Below are positions 18,234 through 25,563 of a stretch of DNA of 64,000 nucleotides, piece by piece; position 1 is the stretch's first letter, and each line of letters opens with the position of its first letter. Below the pieces are notes generated by a model, which saw only the letters and a list, made by a program, of their open reading frames with translations, was not told where the DNA came from and did not search any database. The position numbers and the translations under genes are program-made. This DNA is from Oceaniferula spumae (GTDB lineage Bacteria; Verrucomicrobiota; Verrucomicrobiia; Verrucomicrobiales; Akkermansiaceae): contig NZ_AP026866.1 of NCBI RefSeq assembly GCF_042849255.1, positions 4,464,001-4,528,000 of the forward strand, in the 5' to 3' direction.

Positions 18234-18749
18234 CTAAATATCCTGAATCACCACCCCGGCCTTAGCCGCAGCTTCTGCAAATTCCGGATCGGCATTCAGA
18301 GACTCATGCAAGCCACAGGCGATGTTCATGCCATAGCCGATGGCACGCAGCAGCTGACGCCTTTCAATGTCAGCTAGCACCCCGCTCTCAGGATCGATGC
18401 CGTAAATAAAATGTGCCGGAACGCGACCGGCCTGTGCCAAGGCGGTTCCGAGGTTGCGGAACACGGGGATCTTGTTCGGCTCGCCATTCAAGACCTTGCC
18501 GGAATCTTTACCCGCATTCTCGTCATCAATGACGGAGATGATTTCGTATTGATCAGAGTGCCGGAGTAGATCGTGAGTGGGCTGACCGCCAACTTCACCA
18601 AAATGCCCTTCACAATACACGATCGCCCGCTCAGGAACGATGACTTCCGGCTCCACCAGCTGCTCCTCGGTTTGAGTAATGGCGGTGGACACAGAGACTT
18701 TGTTAAAAAAGATCGATGACGGATTCGGTTGGCGTTTCTTGGCATGCAT
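18234..18749 (-). CDS. DUF1611 N-terminal-domain protein, truncated or stand-alone
   Basis: Residues about 40-170 match the N-terminal Rossmann-like domain of DUF1611 proteins (YCEGHFGEVGGQPTHDLLR, then VIDDENAG, IPVFRNLGTAL, and GLHESLNADPE). Full family members are about 330-350 residues and continue into a P-loop domain. Here the frame stops right after Val-Ile-Gln-Asp-Ile, where the domain linker would begin, and no reading frame downstream resembles the missing half. The start could be ATG 18749 or GTG 18755. It is either a decayed gene or a genuine single-domain variant. It borders the AT-rich segment on its right. Confidence 0.7.
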   Translation of the reverse strand: MHAKKRQPNPSSIFFNKVSVSTAITQTEEQLVEPEVIVPERAIVYCEGHFGEVGGQPTHDLLRHSDQYEIISVIDDENAGKDSGKVLNGEPNKIPVFRNLGTALAQAGRVPAHFIYGIDPESGVLADIERRQLLRAIGYGMNIACGLHESLNADPEFAEAAAKAGVVIQDI

Positions 18750-19129
18750 GGGCACTTCTCGTGTGATTGTTCAATGGATCGACGAGATTCATTCCGCCCA
18801 AAAAGGCAGGAAATCAACGGGAAGCAAAAATCGCATGAACCACATCAGATCGGGCACATAACACAGTTTTTTGGGAGGGATAGCTTTATCTTGGTTGTTT
18901 TGAGGGGCAAATCTAGGTCATGTAACACCGCAATATGTGCAGTGGGTAAATTACTGGTTTGTTGAATACACTTATTAGGAATAATCCTCATCGATGGGAG
19001 TAGGGGGGGCTGGGTTTTGGTGTACTGACATGCTGTTGTGGAAAAGGGAGCTGTGCTGGAACTAGGGTGACAAATTGCAAATCTTTCAAGCTGACAAGTG
19101 TTTGTGTTTGGATAGCCTCAATTAATATT
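18750..19129. other. Intergenic stretch entering the AT-rich segment
   Basis: Base composition shifts visibly towards A and T from about 18,860. I find no hairpin, repeat end or small gene that I can support. It must hold the promoter of the HD-GHKL gene and possibly the left boundary of an acquired segment. Confidence 0.4.
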
Positions 19130-21520
19130 ATGCGAGAAAACGATAAAAATGATGATTGGCATGAGGAAACGCAGCTTAGGCTATCTGAAAGCTCAATATA
19201 TCTGAGGCTCAAAGAAAAGTGCGCTAATGCACCTGGGGGGAGCCACGTCATGGCTCTTGTCGATGATGCGACCTATTATGCTTATCAAAGAACAAAATCA
19301 ATTCTGCGCCACATGGGAGAATACACACTGCATGATGGAGAGCACCTTTTTCGTGTACTGAAGCTCATGAGTAGGCTGATTTCAGATGAAGATGTTCAGA
19401 AACTCACGATTCCGGAGTTGATGTTGCTTATTTTGGGGGCGTTTTTCCACGATATTGGCATGGCACCTGATGAGAAGTTGGTGATCAGCTGGAAAAAAAT
19501 ATGGGATAAACAGCCAATATTTGAAGATGATCTTGAGGAGAAGGAGTGCGCAGCTTTTGAGCGCTTCTTTAACTCATCACCAGATTTAGTCGAACGTCTG
19601 ACAACATCATTCGAAGAAGGAGATCAAACTGCTGTTGATTCAATTAAGGCACATGTAATCAGTGAATACATAAGGTCGACCCATGCAGACAGAGCTCGGC
19701 AGATAGTTGAACGAGATTGGTCGGGGAAAATTGTTTTTCAGGATTTGGATCTAACATCTGAACTAGCCTCAATATGTTTCAGCCATAATGAAGATCCATT
19801 GTCGATACTTGATCTTGAAATGGATTTCCCTTGCGACTCAGAAACTTTTTCATGTTTGCCTCTAGTTGCCTTATTGCTCAGATTGGCTGACATACTGGAT
19901 TTTGATGCTAAAAGGACACCGGAAGTACTTTTTGCCCATCTTTATGTTCGTAATCCCGTGTCGGTAATGGAATGGCAAAAACACAGAGCCATTAAGTCAT
20001 GGTCCATTAGTCAGTCAAAAATCAGCTTTTTAGCAAGGTGTAAGCATCCGGCGATTGAATCAGCTATACACTCGTTCTGTGATTTGATTGATGTTGAGCT
20101 AGGGGCCTGTAACAATGTAGTTTCAAAAATTAATGATTACGACTTTTCGAGTGGGCGTAGATTTAATATACAGTTACCTTTTCGAGTTGATCGATCAAAC
20201 ATCACGACAGCAAAAAATATTCAAGGAAACCCTCTTTATAGCTACAAAGAAACAAGATTCAGTCTAAGTAAATCGCAAGTAGTAGGGTTACTGATGGGAA
20301 CTAAATTGTATGGGAACCCAGAAGTAGCTCTTAGGGAGCTGATTCAAAATTCAATAGATGCTTGTTTGCTACGGCAGGCTCTAGAAGAGAGTTGGGGTAA
20401 TCCATATGTGCCAGAGATACGAGTTGAGTATAGGAAAGAAGGTAACGACGTGGTATTGGAAGTCGAAGATAATGGGACAGGGATGGATCAAGACATAGTT
20501 GATCAATATTATTCTAATTTGGGTAAATCATTTTACAAATCTCGCGACTTTTTTGAGCTGAAGTCCAAATATGGTGCAACATTTAAGCCTACTTCAAGAT
20601 TTGGGATAGGTGTGCTTTCATGCTTCATGGTCTCGGACAGTGTTGAAGTTGATACTCGCAGAGTATATGGCCCTCATGAGTCCAGTTTACCCTTAAATCT
20701 AGTCATTGAGGGACAGGAGAGCATCTTTTGGATAAAGGAGGGGATGAGAGATAAACCAGGAACATCAACACGCCTTACTTTGAGAAAAAAACAGAACCCT
20801 TGGGCAGACATGTCCAGTAAAGAGTTCATTGATGCTGTTGCAAATACCATTCCGAACCCTAGAGTTAAGATTGCTGTGAAAAGCGATAAAAAATCAAGAA
20901 CTCTCGATCAAAGCAGCTTCAAAAAAATTACAGCTAAATCGCTTAAAAAATGGGGCTGGGATGATCAACCCAATGTTGATTTTTTTGAATTGGATTTTCC
21001 TAATTCTAAAAATGGTTTTGTGGGATCAGCCATTGTGGCTATTCTACAAAAACATAATATGCCTGTTAGGGATATACATATCCAAACACAGACAGTTGAA
21101 ATTGACCGTGTCGATTACGAACTAGAAAAATCGATGAGCATGTCAGGCGAACAAATTTCCACACATTCGACTTCTATTTCTATCGATGAAGATGGTTGTG
21201 TAGAATCTTCTGAGGGCTCCTCCGTGGTTTGTAGCTCAGTTTCGAGGCTGTCATTGCATGGTATAGAAGTCCCAATGAGTCTATTTCCAGATTACTGGCG
21301 TAAGCAAAAAAATCAGGTTTCTTTGAATTGGCCTTTTCCGATGTTAGTAGTCTTAGACGTGGGTGGCGAATTTGATTTAGACCTGAATGCTTCTAGGACT
21401 GCGATTATTGCGAGTAGCAGATGGAATGATTTTGAGCTTACATTTTCAAATGAGGTATTGTCAGAGCTACGTAAACAAATGAGTGATGTGTATTGGGGGG
21501 GCTTTATGACATACTTATAG
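19130..21520 (+). CDS. HD-domain plus GHKL (Hsp90-like) ATPase fusion protein
   Basis: A 796-residue protein with two enzyme-like modules. The N-terminal half is an HD phosphohydrolase-like domain (His near 72 in LHDGEH, His107-Asp108 in FFHDIG, a later ADILD Asp). The second is a GHKL ATPase domain: RELIQNSIDA near 402-411 with the Mg-binding Asn, DNGTGM near 447-452, and RFGIGVLS near 490-497. The C-terminal ~280 residues are not recognised. I chose ATG 19130; an in-frame ATG at 19067 would add 21 residues. The gene is far more AT-rich than its neighbours. Function unknown; such fusions could act as a chaperone-like sensor with a nucleotide- or nucleic-acid-cleaving effector. A run of seven G at 21495-21501 precedes the stop; a minus-one shift there would extend the protein by 24 residues to 21573. 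Confidence 0.85.
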   Translation: MRENDKNDDWHEETQLRLSESSIYLRLKEKCANAPGGSHVMALVDDATYYAYQRTKSILRHMGEYTLHDGEHLFRVLKLMSRLISDEDVQKLTIPELMLLILGAFFHDIGMAPDEKLVISWKKIWDKQPIFEDDLEEKECAAFERFFNSSPDLVERLTTSFEEGDQTAVDSIKAHVISEYIRSTHADRARQIVERDWSGKIVFQDLDLTSELASICFSHNEDPLSILDLEMDFPCDSETFSCLPLVALLLRLADILDFDAKRTPEVLFAHLYVRNPVSVMEWQKHRAIKSWSISQSKISFLARCKHPAIESAIHSFCDLIDVELGACNNVVSKINDYDFSSGRRFNIQLPFRVDRSNITTAKNIQGNPLYSYKETRFSLSKSQVVGLLMGTKLYGNPEVALRELIQNSIDACLLRQALEESWGNPYVPEIRVEYRKEGNDVVLEVEDNGTGMDQDIVDQYYSNLGKSFYKSRDFFELKSKYGATFKPTSRFGIGVLSCFMVSDSVEVDTRRVYGPHESSLPLNLVIEGQESIFWIKEGMRDKPGTSTRLTLRKKQNPWADMSSKEFIDAVANTIPNPRVKIAVKSDKKSRTLDQSSFKKITAKSLKKWGWDDQPNVDFFELDFPNSKNGFVGSAIVAILQKHNMPVRDIHIQTQTVEIDRVDYELEKSMSMSGEQISTHSTSISIDEDGCVESSEGSSVVCSSVSRLSLHGIEVPMSLFPDYWRKQKNQVSLNWPFPMLVVLDVGGEFDLDLNASRTAIIASSRWNDFELTFSNEVLSELRKQMSDVYWGGFMTYL
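21495..21501 (+). repeat. Seven-G homopolymer at the 3' end of the HD-GHKL gene
   Basis: The run sits eight codons before the annotated stop. In the minus-one frame the codons continue LYDILIEARCSPVFIES and end at TAA 21571-21573. It is a slippery site, a phase-variation tract or a sequencing error. Confidence 0.75.
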
Positions 21521-21698
21521 AAGCTAGGTGTAGTCCTGTTTTTATCGAAAGCTTAAAAGAGATCGGCAAGTAATTTACATGTATATGAATATGGCGTTCA
21601 GTCTCGTTGAAAGGGCAGGGGGGATGGGTTTATATATAAACAAAATATAGCACCCAAAAAAAGGACTGGTGGTGAAATGATGGTGAAATGAAATCGAT

Positions 21699-21938
21699 GT
21701 GGAGTATCTGGACATTTATCTTTCCACAGTAATTTGCGCCAATCTAGACGAGGTGATTTATCCCATAGATTGCCAGCCTTCGATAATAGCCGAAAAACTT
21801 AATTGCCTTGATGATAGTTTTGCCAGGCAGATAGAATTCTACTATCGGCGGATATTGCAATCTTACTCTTCGAGAGTATCGACCTCCACATTGAGTGGGT
21901 TGACGACCTGTGACATGGTAGAGTCGAATAACAGTTGA
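21699..21938 (+). CDS. Hypothetical small protein in the AT-rich segment
   Basis: A 79-codon frame with a GTG start. It has no recognised domain, no membrane segment, and its 3' part overlaps the opposite-strand frame at 21863-22192, so at most one is likely real over that overlap. The sequence has a globular-looking composition (DDSFARQIEFYYRRI). Kept only as a possible gene. Confidence 0.25.
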   Translation: MEYLDIYLSTVICANLDEVIYPIDCQPSIIAEKLNCLDDSFARQIEFYYRRILQSYSSRVSTSTLSGLTTCDMVESNNS

Positions 21939-22192
21939 TCAAATGTCATTGGGCTGAAGTGATCCACAGAGCAATTATCCCTAGTGATGACCTTTACTGT
22001 GATGGGGCATTCAACATTCGAACCTAACATGCTATCACGCAATTCCCAAATCTGTCCTTGGATGGTTGTTCGAGCGGCAGCTCGATAATCAAGAAGACCT
22101 TGGGGTAGAAATATAGAGGAACGCTTGGCAGGTGTTAATTTGATAACATGGCCGAAACCGATACCCTCTCTAGAACCGTCCTTGCGAACCAT
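21863..22192 (-). CDS. Hypothetical protein next to a tRNA-like remnant
   Basis: A 109-codon frame with mixed, protein-like composition (HVIKLTPAKRSSIFLPQGLL; ECPITVKVITRDNC). No domain is recognised. The start lies about 40 bases from the T-arm-like sequence at 22233-22249, so it may be a gene cut at its 5' end by an integration event. A palindrome with three half-sites lies about 100 bases upstream and could be its operator. Support is weak. Confidence 0.35.
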   Translation of the reverse strand: MVRKDGSREGIGFGHVIKLTPAKRSSIFLPQGLLDYRAAARTTIQGQIWELRDSMLGSNVECPITVKVITRDNCSVDHFSPMTFDQLLFDSTMSQVVNPLNVEVDTLEE

Positions 22193-22200
22193 TGAAAAAG

Positions 22201-22257
22201 AAGGATTCCCCTCACCTATAAGAGGGGCTAATCGCGGGTTTGATTCCCGTCTCCGGT
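22201..22257 (+). other. tRNA 3'-half-like sequence, candidate attachment-site remnant
   Basis: A stem CCCCTC/GAGGGG is followed by a five- or six-base linker and then a T-arm-like hairpin (GCGGG-TTTGATT-CCCGT, 22233-22249) and a seven-base CTCCGGT that looks like the 3' half of an acceptor stem. No matching 5' acceptor half (ACCGGAG) lies upstream on this strand, and the T-loop has T where C56 is expected, so it is not a working tRNA. Such 3' halves are left behind at tRNA- or tmRNA-targeted integrations. Confidence 0.35.
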
Positions 22258-22288
22258 TTTTAGAGAGGCATGGAAAATTTTATCATGG

Positions 22289-22321
22289 TAGTATCATTTG
22301 ATACTATCATGGGTGATACTA
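22289..22321. promoter_or_regulatory. Palindrome plus third half-site, candidate operator
   Basis: TAGTATCA (22289-22296) and TGATACTA (22299-22306) form a perfect 8-base inverted repeat with a 2-base spacer, and TGATACTA recurs at 22314-22321. It lies between the end of the TauE-like gene and the start of the hypothetical at 22192. It fits a dimeric DNA-binding protein with an accessory half-site. The binder is unknown. Confidence 0.5.
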
Positions 22322-22397
22322 TGCTTCGCAGTTGCTTTCAAAATGCTCTGAGGTTTGGGTGACTGTACCGTGGCTGTCTTTTCAAAGCACCATGAAT

Positions 22398-23153
22398 TCA
22401 GTGACAACAACTAGGTAGCTCACTCTTCGCCTCAGCTGGGGTTTCCTGCTGCTCTGTGCTTGGCCCGTTGTTAGGTGCGGCGGTGGCGCTGGGGATGAGG
22501 GGGATGGTGTCGTGGAGGCGCCAGGCCATCATCAGGGCGGCGGCTAGGGCGAGGCCTTTGCGGCAGCGGGTCATCCAGCGGGTGCCTAGTTTTCTTTGTA
22601 GCTTATGAAAACCTAACTGGGTGGCCCAGAGCAGGGGCACGGTGCCGAGGCCGAATGCGAGGGCGAACTCGGCGCCTTTGATGCCTGAGCCGGTGGCGAA
22701 GCAGGCGGCGAAGAAGAGGTAGAGCGGGGTGCAGGGAAGCAGCGGCGTGGCGAGGCCCATGACCAAGGCTCCGCGAGTGGCGGAAATGCGCATGGCTTTG
22801 AAACGCAGCCTTGCCGTCCAGCGATTGAAAAAGGCGGGGCGGGGGATTTTTTTCTCCAGACCAAAGGCGATGGCGATGAAGATGACGACGAGAAACCATG
22901 GCAGGATCACGGCCGGGGAGTTGAAGAAATCGATCAGGATCTTATCGCCGACCACTCCGAAGATCGCGCCGAGGGTGGAGTAGGAGAGGAGTCGGCCGCC
23001 GTGGTAGGCGATGGCGGCACCGGTGCGGCTGCTCTCGTCTTTCTTCAAGGCTGTTAGGGAACAAGCGATCGGACCACACATCCCTGCGCAGTGGATGCTG
23101 GTGATCAGTCCGGCGGCGAATGCGATGGCCGGGGTATTGATGTTCTCGATCAT
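22398..23153 (-). CDS. Sulfite exporter TauE/SafE-like membrane protein of cbb3 clusters
   Basis: Multi-pass inner-membrane protein of the COG2836 type often found beside cbb3 oxidase genes and thought to help copper or heavy-metal handling. The 251-residue product has about six membrane segments, a conserved HCAGMCGP motif near residues 21-28 in the first helix, and TPLLPCTPLY in the middle, both with Cys suited to metal binding. It ends in a hydrophilic tail with Cys-Cys-His at the end. Its ATG overlaps the stop of the upstream small protein as ATGA. Last gene of the cbb3 operon. Confidence 0.87.
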   Translation of the reverse strand: MIENINTPAIAFAAGLITSIHCAGMCGPIACSLTALKKDESSRTGAAIAYHGGRLLSYSTLGAIFGVVGDKILIDFFNSPAVILPWFLVVIFIAIAFGLEKKIPRPAFFNRWTARLRFKAMRISATRGALVMGLATPLLPCTPLYLFFAACFATGSGIKGAEFALAFGLGTVPLLWATQLGFHKLQRKLGTRWMTRCRKGLALAAALMMAWRLHDTIPLIPSATAAPNNGPSTEQQETPAEAKSELPSCCH

Positions 23154-23338
23154 GGTGCGTTGGACGATGTCCGCGCGTGGGTGGGGGGATTACTGCGGAT
23201 GTGCTGCTCAGCCTCCTCTGGGGACATGTGGCTGCCTTGCTTGTGACCTAACACGATGAAGGTGGTCCACACGGTGATGATCACGACGTAGATGAATACG
23301 AGGATGAGCCAGGGGCGTTTTTTCGGTAAGTGGAGCAT
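23150..23338 (-). CDS. Small single-pass membrane protein of the cbb3 operon
   Basis: A 62-residue protein with one membrane helix (about residues 8-30, LILVFIYVVIITVWTTFIVL) and a polar C-terminus. It lies 7 bases after ccoG and its stop overlaps the next gene as ATGA, so it is translated within the operon. Its place matches that of CcoH/FixH in other clusters, but it is much shorter than CcoH and I see no shared motif. The longer frame from 23467 is antisense-like padding inside ccoG. Confidence 0.72.
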   Translation of the reverse strand: MLHLPKKRPWLILVFIYVVIITVWTTFIVLGHKQGSHMSPEEAEQHIRSNPPTHARTSSNAP

Positions 23339-23345
23339 GGTTTTG

Positions 23346-24758
23346 TTAGGGATTGCGGAGGCTGTTTCTGTAGAGGCGTGGGTTCGGGCCTTGGAAGCTT
23401 TCCTTGAGCTTGATGGTGGATTGATCGGTTTCTGACTGCACCTGGATGGTGAAATCGAACGGTCCATTGTAGTCCTTGGCGGGGGCGATGACTACCAGGT
23501 TGTAGGTTTTTTCCTCAAGCGGCTGGAGGAGAATGTTCTCAGTGGTGCCACTGGTTTTCACCCAATCAGGAGCGTCTAACAGGGTGATCGAAAAGGTGTC
23601 TGGCTTCGAGCGTTTGTTAAACAAGTGGATCTCGTAAATATTGCGCACGCCGGTGGCATCTTTCTGGAAGGGGATGCCGCGCACTTTGTTGACCTGGGCA
23701 TTGAAGGGCCTGGCTTTCTGGTAAACGGTGATGGCAAAGGCGCTGGCACCGATCATCATCAGGGCGAAGTAGGCGAAGAGGCGCGGGCGCAGGATCTGGC
23801 GTTTCTTTTTTTTCAGCCCGTTATCCGAGTCATAGCGGATCAGTCCGGCCTTGCGGTTGAGCTTGGCCATGATGTCGTCACAGGCATCAATGCAGGCGGC
23901 GCAACCGATGCATTCCATCTGCAGGCCCTCGCGGATATCGATGCCGGTGGGGCAGACGTTGACGCAGCGGCGGCAATCGATGCAATCGCCTGCTGACGGA
24001 TCGCTGGCTTTGCCCCGTGGCTCGCCGCGCAGAACATCGTAGCCAATGACCATGGTATTATCGTCAGAGAGGGCGGACTGGATCCGGCCGTAGGGGCAGA
24101 CGACGATGCAGAACTGCTCGCGGAACCAGGCGAAGCAGAAGTAGAGCGTGAATGTTAGAAAAGCGACGACGCCAAAGGAAAGCATGTGCTCGCTGGGTCC
24201 GGTGCGGATGCTCTCATAGAGCGCGGGGATGGAGACGAAGTAGGAGATGAAAATGTGAGCGATGAGTGAGGAACACAGGAGGAACAGGCTGTGCTTGATG
24301 ATGCGCTTGGTGATTTTCCCTCCGGTCAACGGGGCGGCATCGAGTCGTTTCCTCGCAGGAGCATCGCCATCGATCAGGCGTTCGATTCTCCGGAACACAT
24401 GATCGAGAAAAACGGTGTAGGGGCAAGTCCAGCCACACCAGATCCGGCCTAACAGCGAGGTGACAAAAAACAGGGTGAAACCCAGACCGGAGATCAGGAA
24501 AAACAGCACCCAGAGATCCTGCACCCCGATGGTGATGCCCATCATGTGGAACCTGCGGTGGGCGGTATCAAGAAAGACGGCAGGGTTGCCATTGATCTTA
24601 ATCCACGGCAGCGCGGCGTAAGTGATGATCAGCAAAGCGCCTACCACCCGACGCCAAAAGGTGAATCGCCCGGAGACATCGGCCGGGTGAAGCGTGTAGT
24701 GCGATCCGTCGCGATTGATGGTCGTGACGGAGTCGAGGTTGGGTTTCTTATTAACCAC
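23346..24758 (-). CDS. ccoG: Cytochrome c oxidase accessory protein CcoG
   Basis: Membrane iron-sulfur protein required for cbb3 oxidase assembly, probably by reducing copper for the CcoN centre. 470 residues, full length. Membrane segments lie near residues 40-60, 85-105, 160-180, 195-215 and 340-360. The signature CGWTCPYTVFLDHVFRR is present, with a ferredoxin-like module CIDCRRCVNVCP and CIGCAACIDAC giving two 4Fe-4S sites. A C-terminal Ig-like domain (about 370-465) follows. It sits between ccoP and the small membrane protein in the operon. Confidence 0.96.
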   Translation of the reverse strand: MVNKKPNLDSVTTINRDGSHYTLHPADVSGRFTFWRRVVGALLIITYAALPWIKINGNPAVFLDTAHRRFHMMGITIGVQDLWVLFFLISGLGFTLFFVTSLLGRIWCGWTCPYTVFLDHVFRRIERLIDGDAPARKRLDAAPLTGGKITKRIIKHSLFLLCSSLIAHIFISYFVSIPALYESIRTGPSEHMLSFGVVAFLTFTLYFCFAWFREQFCIVVCPYGRIQSALSDDNTMVIGYDVLRGEPRGKASDPSAGDCIDCRRCVNVCPTGIDIREGLQMECIGCAACIDACDDIMAKLNRKAGLIRYDSDNGLKKKKRQILRPRLFAYFALMMIGASAFAITVYQKARPFNAQVNKVRGIPFQKDATGVRNIYEIHLFNKRSKPDTFSITLLDAPDWVKTSGTTENILLQPLEEKTYNLVVIAPAKDYNGPFDFTIQVQSETDQSTIKLKESFQGPNPRLYRNSLRNP

Positions 24759-24785
24759 TTGCTGATGCTGCCGGTGTGCAGCGCG

Positions 24786-25370
24786 TTATTCTTGAGTGAC
24801 GTGTGGGCTCTTGCCGATGATGAAGGCAGTGACCTTGGCGGATTTCTCCGGGCCGAGGGCGTCTTTCCAAGGTGCCATTTTCTGGCCGTTGTATCCCTCG
24901 GAGTCGGCGGGGCTGCCGTTGAGCACGATGTTGAGAATATCCATCGGCTTGCCACCGTGCGCCCATTCACTATCCACGAGTGAACGGCCGATGCCGCCCT
25001 TCAGAGTGGCGCCGTGGCAGGCGGTGCAGAACTGCTTGTAAATTTCCTCACCCTCCTTGGTGATGCTGTCTTCCTGACTCCATGTTAGAAGCACGGAGTC
25101 GTCCAGCTGATCCATCATCGCCTCAAGTTCCTTTTTCTTGGCGGACTCGATCACAGCCATGCGGGAATTGATGCTCTCGGCCTCGGTGGGGAGGAGATCG
25201 GTGCTGTAGTAAATGAACCAGTAGCCGATGTAGAAAATGATCGCGCCGTAGAAGCTGAACAGCCACCAGTTAGGGAGCTTCTGATCAAACTCCTGGATGC
25301 CATCGAACTCATGTTCGCGGAGGACGACTTCGTTTTTACCGAGTTTTTTAGGGATGTGATCAGTGCTCAT
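24786..25370 (-). CDS. ccoP: cbb3-type cytochrome c oxidase subunit III, monoheme
   Basis: Membrane-anchored c-type cytochrome that passes electrons to CcoO and CcoN. The start at 25370 gives 194 residues beginning MSTDHIPKKLG; an upstream frame start at 25427 lies inside ccoQ. The CcoP signature is clear: HEFDGIQEFDQKLPNWWLF, then a membrane helix (about 37-58) and one heme site Cys-Thr-Ala-Cys-His. CcoP usually has two CxxCH sites and about 300 residues; here only one site exists and the second cytochrome domain is absent. The start overlaps the ccoQ stop by 11 bases. Confidence 0.92.
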   Translation of the reverse strand: MSTDHIPKKLGKNEVVLREHEFDGIQEFDQKLPNWWLFSFYGAIIFYIGYWFIYYSTDLLPTEAESINSRMAVIESAKKKELEAMMDQLDDSVLLTWSQEDSITKEGEEIYKQFCTACHGATLKGGIGRSLVDSEWAHGGKPMDILNIVLNGSPADSEGYNGQKMAPWKDALGPEKSAKVTAFIIGKSPHVTQE

Positions 25371-25542
25371 TGTCTGGGGCGGTTGGGTTCTCTTCAAGGG
25401 GCAGGGCGGACAAGTATTCGGACTCATCCTTTTTCATTCTCCATGCGCGGATCATGATGCCGCCGAAGATGGAAGCTGTCAGGGCGAAGGAGGCGATCGG
25501 GGCCCAGCCTTCCCATGTGTCTACGATGATGGTTTTAAACAT
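25360..25542 (-). CDS. ccoQ: cbb3 oxidase small subunit CcoQ-like
   Basis: A 60-residue protein with one membrane helix (about residues 14-34) followed by a charged tail. Position between ccoNO and ccoP, size and topology fit CcoQ, which stabilises the oxidase complex. Sequence in this family is poorly conserved, so the name rests mainly on context. Confidence 0.82.
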   Translation of the reverse strand: MFKTIIVDTWEGWAPIASFALTASIFGGIMIRAWRMKKDESEYLSALPLEENPTAPDNEH

Positions 25543-25563
25543 GATGTGGTGGCGTGGTTCGAG

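Noticed and set aside
22201..22257. Complete tRNA gene
   Set aside because: No 5' acceptor half or D-arm, odd T-loop and an eight-base loop where an anticodon loop would be seven. Kept only as a remnant.
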